Counted from the stretch's first letter, positions 16,811 to 26,048 are shown. The stretch is DNA of 64,000 nucleotides from an uncultured Aliiroseovarius sp. (GCF_947492455.1 NZ_CANLNB010000003.1:496001-560000); one strand, 5' to 3'. Translations and numbers: made by a program. Notes: a model not told the origin generated them from the sequence alone.

Positions 16811-18049
16811 CTAGGCTGCGGTTTCCGCTTTCTGGGCTTTGACCTCGGCGATGGCGCCCACGATGGCGTCGGCGATGAAGTCCAGCTCGGGTGGGGTCAG
16901 GCGCACAGGTAGGCGGGTGTCGCAGGCGCGTGACAGCATCGCGCGGGTTTGCGGCAGCGGGCCTTGGTCGTCGATGAACTGCCAATTCCAGAAGGCGCGG
17001 GCGTTGTCTTCGCTTTTGCCGAACACCTGAACACCGACGCCGCGCGCTTTGGCAGCTGCTTGAAAGGCGATGGTTTCTTCGTCGCTGACATTGTCCAGGT
17101 TGAACTGGATCGAATCCGGCGCGCGGGTTTCCGGGGCTAGCGGCGCGGGGACCGTGATCCATGGGCTTTTTTCCAGCTTGGCCGCCACATAGTCGTGGTT
17201 GCGCAGGCCGTCCGTCACGCGGCGCTCAAGCTCGGGAATTTGCGGGCGGATGACGGCGGCGGACAGGTTCGACAGGCGCGTGTTGTAAAGCGGTAGCTGG
17301 TTCTGCCAGCGCGCAAATGCATCCGCCAGATCGGTCGAGTTTTCGCCACGCGGCGTTTTGTGTTTCTTCCAGTTATGCTCGTAAGCGCCGGACATAATGA
17401 CGGCACGCGCTGCCAGATCAGCGTCATCGGTGATCAGGATGCCCCCTTCGCCCGCGTTCAGCATCTTGTAGGACTGGAACGAGAAACAGCCGATCTTACC
17501 AATCGTGCCGATCTTGCGTCCATGCCACAGGGTGCCAAGCGAATGGGCGGCATCTTCGATCACGGGGATTTCTGCGGCATCACAAAGCTGCATGATCGCA
17601 TCCATGTCCGAGGTGTGCCCACGCATGTGGCTGATGATCACCGCGCCCACATCCGGGGTCAGTTTGGCGGCAAAATCGTCCATGTCGATGCGATAGTTGT
17701 CCTGTACGTCCACCAGCACCGGCTTGCACTCGGCATGCACGACCGAGCTGGGCACGGCGGCAAAGGTGAAGGCGGGGAGAAGGACCTTGGTGTCACGCGG
17801 TAGGTTCAAGGCTTTCAAAGACAGAAACAGCGCGGCCGAGCAGCTGGCCACGGCCAGTGCGTATTTCGCACCCATCATTTCGGCGAACTCGGCCTCCAGA
17901 AGAGCGACGGGCGCGTCCTCTGGGGCGGTGTAGCGGAACAGGTCGCCTGATTGTAGCAGCCGGTCGATCTCGGCGCGGGCGGCTTCGGGGATGGGTTCGG
18001 CGTCATGGACGTTCGGGGCGGCGGGTGCTGCGGTCTGGTCCAGGGTCAT
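16811..18049 (-). CDS. DegT/DnrJ/EryC1/StrS family PLP-dependent aminotransferase
   Basis: A 412-residue fold-type I PLP enzyme. The family features are visible: the GAKYALAVASCSAAL region for cofactor phosphate, VIEDAAHSLG with the Asp that pairs with the pyridine nitrogen, and the Schiff-base lysine in SFQSYKMLNAGEGG. Relatives aminate keto or aldehyde groups on nucleotide sugars or inositols for polysaccharides and antibiotics. No sugar-nucleotide genes are near, so the substrate is unknown. An AT-rich promoter-like stretch lies at about 18090-18120, and the gene has its own spacing of over 200 bases from the amidotransferase gene upstream. Confidence 0.88.
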   Translation of the reverse strand: MTLDQTAAPAAPNVHDAEPIPEAARAEIDRLLQSGDLFRYTAPEDAPVALLEAEFAEMMGAKYALAVASCSAALFLSLKALNLPRDTKVLLPAFTFAAVPSSVVHAECKPVLVDVQDNYRIDMDDFAAKLTPDVGAVIISHMRGHTSDMDAIMQLCDAAEIPVIEDAAHSLGTLWHGRKIGTIGKIGCFSFQSYKMLNAGEGGILITDDADLAARAVIMSGAYEHNWKKHKTPRGENSTDLADAFARWQNQLPLYNTRLSNLSAAVIRPQIPELERRVTDGLRNHDYVAAKLEKSPWITVPAPLAPETRAPDSIQFNLDNVSDEETIAFQAAAKARGVGVQVFGKSEDNARAFWNWQFIDDQGPLPQTRAMLSRACDTRLPVRLTPPELDFIADAIVGAIAEVKAQKAETAA

Positions 18050-18220
18050 GCTGTCTCCTCTTTCGAGCGTGGCCTTTTCGGCTTTTTCGAAAACTCATTT
18101 CGGAAAATATAAAAGAGTGAGGTGAGTCTGGCCAGAAGTTTTCCTGACTTCGACGCGGCGAAATTTTCTGATCTGTCGCGTGGACGTTACGAAGCTGCGG
18201 GGTGGAGACGCCCAAAAACG

Positions 18221-18252
18221 CGAAAAGCCGCGTTGGGGGTAACGCGGCTTTC
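18221..18252 (-). terminator. Rho-independent terminator of amidotransferase gene
   Basis: Perfect 11-base arms AAAGCCGCGTT and AACGCGGCTTT around a 6-base loop, with a T run on the reverse strand, start about 22 bases past the stop of the amidotransferase gene. This separates it from the aminotransferase gene downstream. Confidence 0.85.
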
Positions 18253-18273
18253 AATGTGTTTCGGGGCTCTGGG

Positions 18274-18945
18274 TTAGCGTTTCAGAACGGCGGCCATCTG
18301 TTCGGCAAACATGGCGTTGTCTGTTCCGGTGTCCAGCGCGTCTTCCGCGGCATCCAGCAGCGCGTCAGGGACATTGCCGCGCCCACGATGTTCGATCAGA
18401 CCCGCGACAAGCGGGGCCGTGAACTCGGGGTGGGGCTGGATGGTCAGGATCTTGTCGCCGATCATCATGGCCGCATTGGCGCAGAAATCGGTCGAGGCGA
18501 TGATCTCGGCCCCTTCAGGCGCGTCGATCACTTGGTCCTGATGCCACGCGTTTAAGGCCAGCTTCTGATCGCCGAAATCATACTCTGTCCGGCCAATCGA
18601 CCAACCACCGTCGAATTTTTCAACCTTCCCACCAAGCGCTTGGGCGATGATCTGGTGGCCGAAGCAGACGCCGACTAGCGGCTGACCCGCATCGCGAATG
18701 TCGCGGATCAGATCTTCCAGCGGCGGGATCCAGTCGTGATCCTCGTAAACGCCATGTTTCGAACCGGTGATCAGCCAGCCATCCGCGTCGTCCGTGCCCG
18801 CAGGAAACTCGCCATCCACGACCGAGAAGATCTGGAAGTCGAACCCATGCCCATCCAACAGGCGGGTGAACATCTCGCCATAATCTCCGACGCTGTCGCG
18901 CAGTTCGTCGGGGGAATGGCCTGCTTGCAGAATGCCGATTTTCAT
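18274..18945 (-). CDS. Class I glutamine amidotransferase-like protein
   Basis: A 223-residue stand-alone class I glutamine amidotransferase domain of the GMP-synthase-like group. The nucleophile cysteine lies in GVCFGHQIIAQALGG and the catalytic His-Glu pair in QPHPEF. With no synthase partner attached, it probably hydrolyses a gamma-glutamyl amide, as PuuD does with gamma-glutamyl-GABA in polyamine breakdown, or acts as a partner of a glutamine-synthetase-like ligase. It follows an amino acid ABC transporter on the same strand. A perfect palindrome lies just upstream of its start. The polyamine link is inference. Confidence 0.85.
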   Translation of the reverse strand: MKIGILQAGHSPDELRDSVGDYGEMFTRLLDGHGFDFQIFSVVDGEFPAGTDDADGWLITGSKHGVYEDHDWIPPLEDLIRDIRDAGQPLVGVCFGHQIIAQALGGKVEKFDGGWSIGRTEYDFGDQKLALNAWHQDQVIDAPEGAEIIASTDFCANAAMMIGDKILTIQPHPEFTAPLVAGLIEHRGRGNVPDALLDAAEDALDTGTDNAMFAEQMAAVLKR

Positions 18946-18955
18946 GTGCTACCCA

Positions 18956-18969
18956 AATTTGATCAAATT
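18956..18969. promoter_or_regulatory. Perfect 14-bp palindrome upstream of amidotransferase
   Basis: AATTTGATCAAATT is exactly self-complementary and lies 10 bases upstream of the amidotransferase start codon, within the leader or promoter. It is a candidate operator for a dimeric regulator. A PuuR-type regulator is one candidate given the gene it controls, but I cannot identify the protein from sequence. Confidence 0.5.
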
Positions 18970-19035
18970 ATCGTGCAGTCATACATGACCTACCCGAGCC
19001 GTGACGCCGGGGCAAGAGCAATTTTGCGTGAATGA

Positions 19036-19842
19036 TCAGCGAAACAAGGTGCGCATGAAGCTGGGGCGACGGACCACAGCCTGCGGAAGGTGCCGGTTCA
19101 GGCGCTTGCCGATGCGGCCAAAGATCGTGATGACAGCGAGCGTCAGCAGGATGAAATAGAAGGCCAGGATCGGATAGGGGATGAACGGGTTGAACGTCTT
19201 GTCCGCGAAATAGCTGGCATAATACAGCGCGTCGCCGCGTTGCTGCCAAACCGGAAAGCCCGAGAAATAGACCAGCGCCGTGGCGTGGAACAGGAAGATT
19301 GCTTCATTCGTATAGGCAGGCCATGCCAGACGCATCATCGACGGCCATATGATCCGCTTGAACCGGGTCCAGCCGGTGATGCCATAGGCGTCGGCGGCTT
19401 CAAGATCGCCTTTCGGGATGGACTGTAGCGCGCCAAAGAAGATCTCGGCCGAATAGGCGGTGGTGTTCAGGAACAAGACGATCGCCGCGCCCAGCCACGC
19501 CGAGGTTAGCAGCGAAAAGCCCGGGACGCTCTGCTTGATCGACAGGAACACCGCATAGGCGAAGAACATTTGGATGAACAAGGGCGAGCCGCGGAACACG
19601 TAGATGAAGAACTCGGCCGGTTTGCGCACGCGGGCCGAGCTGCTGTTCTTGGCCAGTGCCAACCCGGTAGCGGCGAAGAAGCCAAACAGGATGGCGATCA
19701 GGCCGAAATAGATGTTCCAGATCATGCCCGAGCCGATCAGCGTGAAATGCTCGCACAGCGTATAGTCGTCGCGCGGTAGCAGGCGTTCGCCAAAGCCGAT
19801 CGAGCGGAAAGCGTAGTCTTGGATGGTCTGAACGCAGCTCAT
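19036..19842 (-). CDS. Polar amino acid ABC transporter permease (HisM-like)
   Basis: A 268-residue inner-membrane permease of the histidine/arginine/glutamine uptake family, with about five membrane segments. The cytoplasmic coupling segment reads YGITGWTRFKRIIWPSMMRLAWP, here quoted as GITGWTRFKRIIWP, and is preceded by the EAADAYG turn typical of this family. It overlaps the other permease gene by 4 bases and pairs with it as a heterodimer. It is the last transporter gene of the reverse-strand operon. Confidence 0.93.
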   Translation of the reverse strand: MSCVQTIQDYAFRSIGFGERLLPRDDYTLCEHFTLIGSGMIWNIYFGLIAILFGFFAATGLALAKNSSSARVRKPAEFFIYVFRGSPLFIQMFFAYAVFLSIKQSVPGFSLLTSAWLGAAIVLFLNTTAYSAEIFFGALQSIPKGDLEAADAYGITGWTRFKRIIWPSMMRLAWPAYTNEAIFLFHATALVYFSGFPVWQQRGDALYYASYFADKTFNPFIPYPILAFYFILLTLAVITIFGRIGKRLNRHLPQAVVRRPSFMRTLFR

Positions 19843-20723
19843 GTCGCGGCCTTCCGTTGCGCTTCACCGGCGGCAGTGGCCTGTCCGTGGGACAGACGCA
19901 GGGATAGCCGCTTATACACGCGCTCGCTGATCGAGGTGAGCATCAGGTAGAAGACCAGAAGGCCCCCGAAATAATAGGCGTTCCAGTTTCCATGCGGATA
20001 GTCCGAGAACCTAGCGGTCTTGGTCGCCCCAAGCTCGCGCGCCCAATAGACGATGTCTTCGACGCCCAGAAGGAACAGCAGCGGCGTGGCCTTGATCAGG
20101 ATCATCCACAGGTTCGACAGGCCGGGCAGGGCGTAGACCCACATTTGTGGGACCATGATGCGCCAGAAGGTCTGGCGGGGCGACATGCCATAGGCCTCAG
20201 CGGTTTCAAGCTGCGCGCGGGGGACGGCTTTCATCGCACCGAACAGAACGTTGGCGGCGAAGGCGCCAAAGACGATGGCGAAGGTCAGCACGGCCAGCGC
20301 GAAGCCATAGGTCTCGTGCACCCATTGTGGGCTGGTCGACAGGGGCAGTTTGGCCTGCGCACAGACCACAAAGTCATTGCCCTGACGGATCGGCTCGGAC
20401 CAGTCCGAGCATTTCACCTTGTGGCGCAGATACTCAAACCCCTGATCCAGCGCGATCACGAAGAACATGAAGAACGCGATGTCAGGAACGCCCCGCACGA
20501 TGGCGGTATACGACTTGCCCAGAAGACTGATTGGCCAGATGCGCGAGCGGGCGGCGGTTGCGCCTGCAAAGCCAAACATCAACGCCACCGGCGCGGTGAT
20601 TGCCAACAGCACCAAGACAATCCCGAAGGATTGATAGAACGCCATGTGCTTGCCTGTGGTCAGGTAGCAGCTGAGCCAGCTAAAGCCCTCGAGCGTGGAA
20701 GGATCGGTGCAGTAGGAAAACAT
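19839..20723 (-). CDS. Polar amino acid ABC transporter permease (HisQ-like)
   Basis: A 294-residue permease of the same family, with the coupling segment ETAEAYGMSPRQTFWRI. It has an extended periplasmic loop at about residues 100-140 with several cysteines (KVKCSDW, DFVVCAQ), which is longer than in the HisQ prototype and could form a disulfide. It forms the membrane part with the second permease. It is separated from the binding-protein gene by 68 bases that hold a strong hairpin. Confidence 0.93.
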   Translation of the reverse strand: MFSYCTDPSTLEGFSWLSCYLTTGKHMAFYQSFGIVLVLLAITAPVALMFGFAGATAARSRIWPISLLGKSYTAIVRGVPDIAFFMFFVIALDQGFEYLRHKVKCSDWSEPIRQGNDFVVCAQAKLPLSTSPQWVHETYGFALAVLTFAIVFGAFAANVLFGAMKAVPRAQLETAEAYGMSPRQTFWRIMVPQMWVYALPGLSNLWMILIKATPLLFLLGVEDIVYWARELGATKTARFSDYPHGNWNAYYFGGLLVFYLMLTSISERVYKRLSLRLSHGQATAAGEAQRKAAT

Positions 20724-20748
20724 CGCGTGTGCAGTTTATCCGTTAGAA

Positions 20749-20780
20749 AAGCTAGGCCCGCGCGCATTTGCACACGGGCC
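20749..20780 (-). terminator. Intercistronic hairpin / attenuator after the binding-protein gene
   Basis: On the reverse strand GGCCCGTGTGC and GCGCGCGGGCC form an 11-pair stem (two G-U) around an AAAT loop (20755-20780), followed by the T-rich TAGCTTTTC. Such hairpins commonly lower expression of permeases relative to the binding protein; that function is inferred here. Confidence 0.65.
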
Positions 20781-20791
20781 CGGCCATTACA

Positions 20792-21505
20792 TTACCACTG
20801 AGAAGAAACTTCCCATTTGGCGATCATGGTGTTCAGCGTGCCGTCGTCTTTCATCGACTGGATGGCTGCGTCGAACTTGGCGCGCAGGTCGCCGTCGCTT
20901 TCACGGATCCCCATGCCAACGCCGCCGCCAATGGCTTCCATGCGTTCCAGCATCACCAGGCCGTCAGCGCCAACCATGGTGTCCAGGAAGGATTTGTCGG
21001 CCAGAACCGCGTCAGCTTCGCCGTTCTTCACAGCAGCAACAGTTTCTTCCGGGGTTGCGAATTCAACCAGGGTCCAGCCCTGTTCAGCCACGAAAGCAGC
21101 CTGAATGGTGGTGGCCTGTGCGGCAACCACGCCTGCCGACGGGTCTACGTCAGCCGACATAGCAGCGTAAGCCGAGGGATCTGGCGGGGTGTAGGGCTGG
21201 GTGAAGTCGATGACTTCGTCACGCTCGTCGGTGATCGACATGCCAGCGATGATGGCGTCATAGTTGCCCGACACGAGGTTCGGAATGATGGTGTCCCATT
21301 CGTTCTTCACCCACTCGCAGGTCAGCTCGGCGCGCTTGCACAGCTCGTCGCCCAGCTCGCGCTCGAAGCCGTCGATTTCGCCGGCGTCATTCACGAAGTT
21401 CCACGGTGCATAGGCACCCTCGGTGCCAAGGCGCACGGTGTCCGCGGCCATGGCGAAGCTAGCCGTCAGGGCCAGTGCCGCCGTTGAGACGATCAGTTTT
21501 TTCAT
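20792..21505 (-). CDS. Polar amino acid ABC transporter substrate-binding protein
   Basis: A 237-residue periplasmic solute-binding protein of family 3. The signal peptide (MKKLIVSTAALALTASFAMA) is clear and should be cut before ADTVRLG. The ligand-clamp landmarks are present: YAPWNFVNDAGEIDGFERE near the mature N terminus and DAIIAGMSITDERDEVIDF with the Arg that binds the alpha-carboxylate. Two cysteines (ELCKRAELTC) match the disulfide found in lysine/arginine/ornithine-binding proteins. The true substrate is not certain; a basic or polar amino acid is most likely. A GGGAG ribosome site precedes the ATG. Confidence 0.93.
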   Translation of the reverse strand: MKKLIVSTAALALTASFAMAADTVRLGTEGAYAPWNFVNDAGEIDGFERELGDELCKRAELTCEWVKNEWDTIIPNLVSGNYDAIIAGMSITDERDEVIDFTQPYTPPDPSAYAAMSADVDPSAGVVAAQATTIQAAFVAEQGWTLVEFATPEETVAAVKNGEADAVLADKSFLDTMVGADGLVMLERMEAIGGGVGMGIRESDGDLRAKFDAAIQSMKDDGTLNTMIAKWEVSSQW

Positions 21506-21545
21506 GATTTACTCCCAGGTTACTTTTATTGGTTAGAAATTGGTC

Positions 21546-22349
21546 TCACACAGGGTGCGAGTGAGACAGGAATTGCTTCAGACGCTCGCTTTTTGGGTTG
21601 CCGAACAGCTCAGAGGGCGCGCCTTCTTCTTCGATTAGACCTTGATGCAGGAACACCACATGGTCCGAAACATCATGGGCCATGCGCATGTCATGGGTCA
21701 CGATAATCATGGTGCGGCCCTCGGCGGCCAGATCTTTGATGACCTTAACCACTTCCTGTTCCAGCTCCGGATCCAGCGCAGATGTGGGTTCGTCAAACAG
21801 CAGCGCCTTGGGCTCCATGCACAACGCGCGGGCGATCGCGGCGCGCTGTTGTTGGCCACCCGACAGCTGGGCAGGCCAGACGTCGCATTTGTCGCCAATT
21901 CCGACCTTTGCCAAATACTCGCGGGCTTTTTCTTCAACCTCGGCCTTGTCGCGGCCAAGAACGGTGACGGGGGCCTCCATCACGTTTTGCAAAATGGTCA
22001 TGTGGGACCACAGATTGAACTGCTGGAACACCATCGACAGGTTGGTGCGGATGCGTGTGACCTGCGCGCGATCGGCGGGGTGACGGTTTAGCCCCTGGCC
22101 CTTCCACTTGATCGGCTCGCCTTCAAAACGGATGTCGCCCTGCTGGCTTTCTTCCAGCAGGTTGGCGCAGCGCAGAAGGGTGGATTTGCCCGACCCGGAC
22201 GACCCGATCAGCGACACGACGTGCCCGCGGGGCGCCACCAGATCAACGCCTTTCAGCACCTCCAACGCGCCATAGCTTTTGTGCAGGTCGCGGATTTCGA
22301 TTACCGGCAGAGTGTCGGTAGGGGTCTGGTCAGAGTTATCGCGAGGCAC
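21546..22349 (-). CDS. Polar amino acid ABC transporter ATP-binding protein (HisP-like)
   Basis: A 267-residue ATPase that powers the amino acid uptake system encoded downstream. Walker A is IGSSGSGKST, the signature is LSGGQQQRAAIARAL, Walker B is LLFDEPTSALDPEL and the switch His is in VTHDM. The insert FEGEPIKWKGQGLNRHPADR resembles that of HisP-type subunits. It is the first gene of the transporter operon; about 230 bases without a gene lie upstream and should hold the promoter. The order ATPase, binding protein, permease, permease is common in Rhodobacteraceae. Confidence 0.95.
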   Translation of the reverse strand: MPRDNSDQTPTDTLPVIEIRDLHKSYGALEVLKGVDLVAPRGHVVSLIGSSGSGKSTLLRCANLLEESQQGDIRFEGEPIKWKGQGLNRHPADRAQVTRIRTNLSMVFQQFNLWSHMTILQNVMEAPVTVLGRDKAEVEEKAREYLAKVGIGDKCDVWPAQLSGGQQQRAAIARALCMEPKALLFDEPTSALDPELEQEVVKVIKDLAAEGRTMIIVTHDMRMAHDVSDHVVFLHQGLIEEEGAPSELFGNPKSERLKQFLSHSHPV

Positions 22350-22577
22350 AGGCGGTTCCGGTTTAAAACAAGGTTTTGTGGTGCACGAGTAGGGAGCAAT
22401 TTCATACGGATTGCAACGGCGAAATGACGGGGAAGTTACGTAAATCCGGGTGGATGGTCGGTTCGCGCTGCAAAATGTCGGTTTGTGTCACGGGGATCAA
22501 CACCGGGTAGAGCGCACGCGTTTTGGCGCAGAGCTGCGCGCTCTGCGGGGAATCATGTTCTGAAGGGGTAGGAGGGG

Positions 22578-23018
22578 CTACAGCGCCTTTGCGGCCCGCT
22601 GGCGTGCGAGGTTGCTGTCCAAGTCACTGATGCCCAGAAACCGAGGGATCATCCGCATCAGCGCATCCTCTTCCGAGGCGCGTTCTCCGTCTGTCAGGAC
22701 AACCGACCAAGCGGCTTCCAGGATGGCAATGCGATCCTCCAACGGCACAGCATCCTTCACGGCGTTGGTAAACCGAACCGTGTCGGGGGCGGTCGCTTCC
22801 AACGCTTCAGCCTCGGCGCGCAACGCTGCCGCATCCGCATCGGACAGGCCGTGCCGTTGCGCCAAAATCCGGTCAATCGCGCGCTTTTCATCGGCGTCAT
22901 AGTCGTGATCCGCCCGCGCAAGTCGCACAAGAATGGCCGCGACGGCCAGTCGGGCATCCCCATCCTGAAGCGGCTGGGGGGCGGGTTGTGTCAATCTGTC
23001 CAGAAGCGATTTCAGCAT
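22578..23018 (-). CDS. TerB-like (tellurite resistance TerB) family protein
   Basis: A 146-residue, all-helical protein of the TerB-like family. The pattern LARADHDYDADEKRAIDRIL near residues 32-55 and LTDGERASEEDALM near residues 108-122 is the repeated acidic helix pair of TerB, which can bind metal ions. Stand-alone TerB-like proteins are widespread in alphaproteobacteria and their function is not settled; tellurite resistance should not be assumed because no other ter gene is present. Confidence 0.8.
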   Translation of the reverse strand: MLKSLLDRLTQPAPQPLQDGDARLAVAAILVRLARADHDYDADEKRAIDRILAQRHGLSDADAAALRAEAEALEATAPDTVRFTNAVKDAVPLEDRIAILEAAWSVVLTDGERASEEDALMRMIPRFLGISDLDSNLARQRAAKAL

Positions 23019-23067
23019 ATGTTTAATGTGGGCATGGCGTAGAAAATGCCAAGCCCACGCCTTTCAC

Positions 23068-23361
23068 TTATCCGTCATAGCCTTCGATGATGATCAGATC
23101 CGCCACAGACACCGGGTCGCGGAACGCTTTGGCGGCTTGATAGATGTCGCTGTTGTAGCAGTCGACGGCGTCTTGGTAGCTGGGAAACTCGATCACGACA
23201 TTGCGCGAACGCGACTGCCCTTCGACGGATTCAAATTTTCCGCCCCGGATCAGGAAACGAGCGCCATAGGCCTCGAACGCTGCGCCATTGGCTTTGACAT
23301 AGTCCTGATAACGCTCAAGGTCGTCCACATCGACGCGACCGATCCAATATCCTTTGGCCAT
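23068..23361 (-). CDS. DUF1330 family protein
   Basis: A 97-residue protein of family DUF1330, a small ferredoxin-like alpha-beta barrel fold related to NIPSNAP. Typical features are the start MAKGYWIGRVDV, the central RFLIRGGKFESVEG and the late VVIEFPSYQDAVDCY. The frame runs open further upstream but the ATG at 23361 gives the normal family N terminus. Function is unknown for most members. It sits between terB-like and a secreted protein gene on the same strand. Confidence 0.88.
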   Translation of the reverse strand: MAKGYWIGRVDVDDLERYQDYVKANGAAFEAYGARFLIRGGKFESVEGQSRSRNVVIEFPSYQDAVDCYNSDIYQAAKAFRDPVSVADLIIIEGYDG

Positions 23362-23377
23362 TCCTGCCCCCTGTTCT

Positions 23378-24079
23378 TCAGTTGGACAGACTGTCCAGCG
23401 AATAGCGGATGTCGTCAATCGCAATTCCGCCGGGATCCTGATGGGTGAGGGTGATTGCCGTGATCGGCGCGGTGCTGAGGAACCCAAAGCTTTGCACGCC
23501 ATGCGCGGGCGTCAGCGTTTCCATGTGGATCAGAGCGGCGTCCGCGTCGTAGAAGCTTAGCCACACCGGGCCGGGGGCTGGGCGGCTACCCAGCGGATCG
23601 GCATAGTCCAAATGCAAGCGTAGGGCGAAGGACTGGATCGGAGCGCTAAAGCTGATCGCCACACTGCCTTCCCCGCGGCCTGAGCGCTGGGCGAATCCGT
23701 TCGGTCCCAAAGGGAATGCCGCATTCGACCCAAAACCCGCGTGGAAGGCGATGGCCAGAGGCGGGCTTGTCGGGGGCTGCGTCACGCGCGCAGGGGGCGC
23801 CGGCACGCCACCCAGCACGGTGAATGTACCGCTAGCGCCAATTCTCTGCCCGACAAGTGTGGCCCCCAAAGTGGCTCCGGGGGCGTGGATTGCACCGGCA
23901 ATGGCTTGGCCCGGTTCGGGCAGGACGAGGAAGCTCTCGAAATCAATCACGCCGGAGGTGGTTTGGGCGACAAGGTCGTAGGGGACGGGGGTGATGGCGT
24001 CTGCCAGCGCGGGCGCGGTGTTCAGACAGAACGCGCAAAGCGCCAGAAAGGGGATTGGGGGGCTTTGGGATAGCGGCAC
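23378..24079 (-). CDS. Secreted protein of unknown function
   Basis: A 233-residue protein with a probable signal peptide ending near APALADA. The rest is rich in Gly, Pro, Ala and short beta-type segments. A closing stretch GGIAIDDIRYS resembles the end of jelly-roll domains in exported PEP-CTERM-type proteins, but no C-terminal sorting signal is present. I recognise no catalytic motif. It lies 16 bases upstream of the DUF1330 gene, so both may be transcribed together, and its 3' side has no terminator of its own. Confidence 0.65.
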   Translation of the reverse strand: MPLSQSPPIPFLALCAFCLNTAPALADAITPVPYDLVAQTTSGVIDFESFLVLPEPGQAIAGAIHAPGATLGATLVGQRIGASGTFTVLGGVPAPPARVTQPPTSPPLAIAFHAGFGSNAAFPLGPNGFAQRSGRGEGSVAISFSAPIQSFALRLHLDYADPLGSRPAPGPVWLSFYDADAALIHMETLTPAHGVQSFGFLSTAPITAITLTHQDPGGIAIDDIRYSLDSLSN

Positions 24080-24126
24080 AGCGGGTCCTTCACGGTCCCC
24101 GAAATCCTAAAACGTGGACCCGGCAA

Positions 24127-24152
24127 AGAAAAGGGCGGGGAAAACCCCGCCC
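24127..24152 (-). terminator. Rho-independent terminator of pyrG
   Basis: On the reverse strand GGGCGGGG-TTTT-CCCCGCCC is followed by TTTTCTTT, starting about 22 bases past the pyrG stop. Confidence 0.85.
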
Positions 24153-24173
24153 GTATCCGAATCTCTATGTGGC

Positions 24174-25817
24174 TTAGACCAGCCGTTCGATGTCTTTCGC
24201 AGCACGCACGAAATCCGCAAACAACGGCGCCGGGTCGAAGGGTTTCGACTTGAGCTCCGGGTGGAACTGCACGCCGATGAACCAAGGGTGGTCTTTCCAC
24301 TCGACGATTTCCGGCAGACGGCCATCCGGCGACATGCCCGAGAAGACCAGCCCGCACTCTTCCAACTGCTCGCGATACTTGGTGTCGACCTCGTAGCGGT
24401 GACGGTGGCGTTCCTCGATCGTGTTGGAGCCATAAACTTCGGCCACTTTCGAGCCTTCGGTCAGCGCAGCCGTATAGGCGCCCAGACGCATGGTGCCGCC
24501 TTTATCGTCACCCACTTTGCGCTTCACCTTGTAGTTGCCCTGCACCCATTCCTTCAGGTGATAGACAACCGGAGTGAAACGGGTCTCGCCGGCTTCGTGG
24601 TCAAATTCTTCGGATCCCGCATCGGTGATGCCGGCTACGTTGCGCGCAGCTTCGACCACGGCCATTTGCATGCCCAGACAGATGCCCAAATAGGGGATTT
24701 TACGCTCGCGGGCGAACTGCGCCGCTTTGATCTTGCCTTCGGTGCCGCGCTCGCCAAAGCCACCCGGGACCAGAATGGCGTGGAAGCCTTCCAGATAGGG
24801 GGCGGGGTCTTCCTTGTCGAAGGGTTCGGCATCGACCCATTGCAGGTTCACCTTGGTGCGGTTGGCCATGCCGCCATGCACCAAAGCTTCTTTGATCGAC
24901 TTATAGGCGTCTTCCAGCTGGGTGTACTTGCCGACCACGGCGATCTTCACTTCGCCCTCGGCATTGTGAATGCGGTCTTCGACGTCTTCCCAGCGGCTCA
25001 GGTCGGGTTTCGGAGCAGGAGCAATCTGGAACGCGTCCAGTACAGCCTGATCCAGACCCACATTGTGATAGGCCATCGGCGCTTCATAGATCGACTTCAG
25101 GTCATAGGCCGGGATGACCGATTCCTGACGGACGTTACAGAACAGACCGATCTTGGCGCGTTCTTTGTCGGGAATCGGGTGCTCGGACCGGCAGACCAGC
25201 ACGTCAGGTGCGATGCCGATCGAGCGGAGTTCTTTCACGCTGTGCTGCGTCGGCTTGGTCTTGAGCTCGCCCGAAGCAGCCAGATAGGGCAGCAGGGTCA
25301 AGTGCATGAAAATACACTGGCCGCGCGGACGTTCCTGGCTGAACTGACGGATTGCTTCGAAGAAGGGCAGGGCTTCGATATCGCCCACGGTGCCGCCGAT
25401 TTCACACAGCATAAAGTCGACCTCATCGTCACCGATTTCGATGAAGTCTTTGATTTCGTTGGTGACATGCGGGATCACCTGAATGGTTTTGCCCAGATAG
25501 TCGCCGCGGCGCTCTTTTTCCAACACGGTGGTATAGATGCGGCCCGAGCTAACCGAATCCGTGTTGCGTGCCGCCACGCCGGTGAAGCGTTCATAGTGGC
25601 CAAGGTCCAGATCGGTCTCGGCGCCATCGTCGGTCACGAAAACCTCGCCGTGCTCAAACGGGCTCATCGTGCCAGGGTCGACGTTCAGATAAGGGTCAAG
25701 CTTGCGCAGACGGACTGTGTAGCCGCGCGCCTGCAACAGCGCACCCAATGCGGCCGAGGTCAGACCCTTGCCCAAGGAAGAAACAACACCGCCGGTGATG
25801 AAGATGTAACGTGCCAT
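24174..25817 (-). CDS. pyrG: CTP synthase
   Basis: PyrG makes CTP from UTP, ATP and glutamine. The 547-residue protein has the N-terminal synthetase domain ([16 protein letters not shown] with the P-loop, and the GGTVGDIE motif) and a C-terminal class I glutamine amidotransferase domain with the nucleophile Cys in GICLGMQ and the HPE motif in [12 protein letters not shown] used the ATG at 25817 ([10 protein letters not shown]), the family N terminus; the frame is open 42 bases further upstream. secG lies upstream on the same strand after a 270-base gap with several hairpins. Confidence 0.97.
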   Translation of the reverse strand: MARYIFITGGVVSSLGKGLTSAALGALLQARGYTVRLRKLDPYLNVDPGTMSPFEHGEVFVTDDGAETDLDLGHYERFTGVAARNTDSVSSGRIYTTVLEKERRGDYLGKTIQVIPHVTNEIKDFIEIGDDEVDFMLCEIGGTVGDIEALPFFEAIRQFSQERPRGQCIFMHLTLLPYLAASGELKTKPTQHSVKELRSIGIAPDVLVCRSEHPIPDKERAKIGLFCNVRQESVIPAYDLKSIYEAPMAYHNVGLDQAVLDAFQIAPAPKPDLSRWEDVEDRIHNAEGEVKIAVVGKYTQLEDAYKSIKEALVHGGMANRTKVNLQWVDAEPFDKEDPAPYLEGFHAILVPGGFGERGTEGKIKAAQFARERKIPYLGICLGMQMAVVEAARNVAGITDAGSEEFDHEAGETRFTPVVYHLKEWVQGNYKVKRKVGDDKGGTMRLGAYTAALTEGSKVAEVYGSNTIEERHRHRYEVDTKYREQLEECGLVFSGMSPDGRLPEIVEWKDHPWFIGVQFHPELKSKPFDPAPLFADFVRAAKDIERLV

Positions 25818-26025
25818 GTGGTTGGCTGCCCCCGTGATACTGGCGTCGTTGCGCCGCAATAGCTTGTAAGTGGATACGCAAACAGCAAGCAGAAAACACC
25901 GCTGCGAATCCGGTCCTCACGGGATTAAAGATATAACCGATTCCGGCGTCCCGCGCAACCGGATCGTCTAGATAATGGGGCGACGCAGCGCCCCGCCTCT
26001 AGGTGTTGTGTGGGTTGTCTATCGT

Positions 26026-26048
26026 CCGGTTTTCTAAGCGAAAACCGG
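26026..26048. other. Hairpin between secG and pyrG
   Basis: Perfect 9-base arms CCGGTTTTC and GAAAACCGG around a 5-base loop lie 40 bases past the secG stop. A second hairpin, GGGGCG/CGCCCC, is at 25977-25994. Neither has a clear T run, so they may slow or process the transcript rather than end it. Confidence 0.45.

Noticed and set aside
22578-23018. Tellurite resistance determinant
   Set aside because: Only a stand-alone TerB-like domain is present and no other ter gene; resistance should not be inferred.
24114-25862. Open frame of 582 codons on the forward strand
   Set aside because: Antisense to pyrG, whose motifs are all intact; the forward protein has no recognisable domain.
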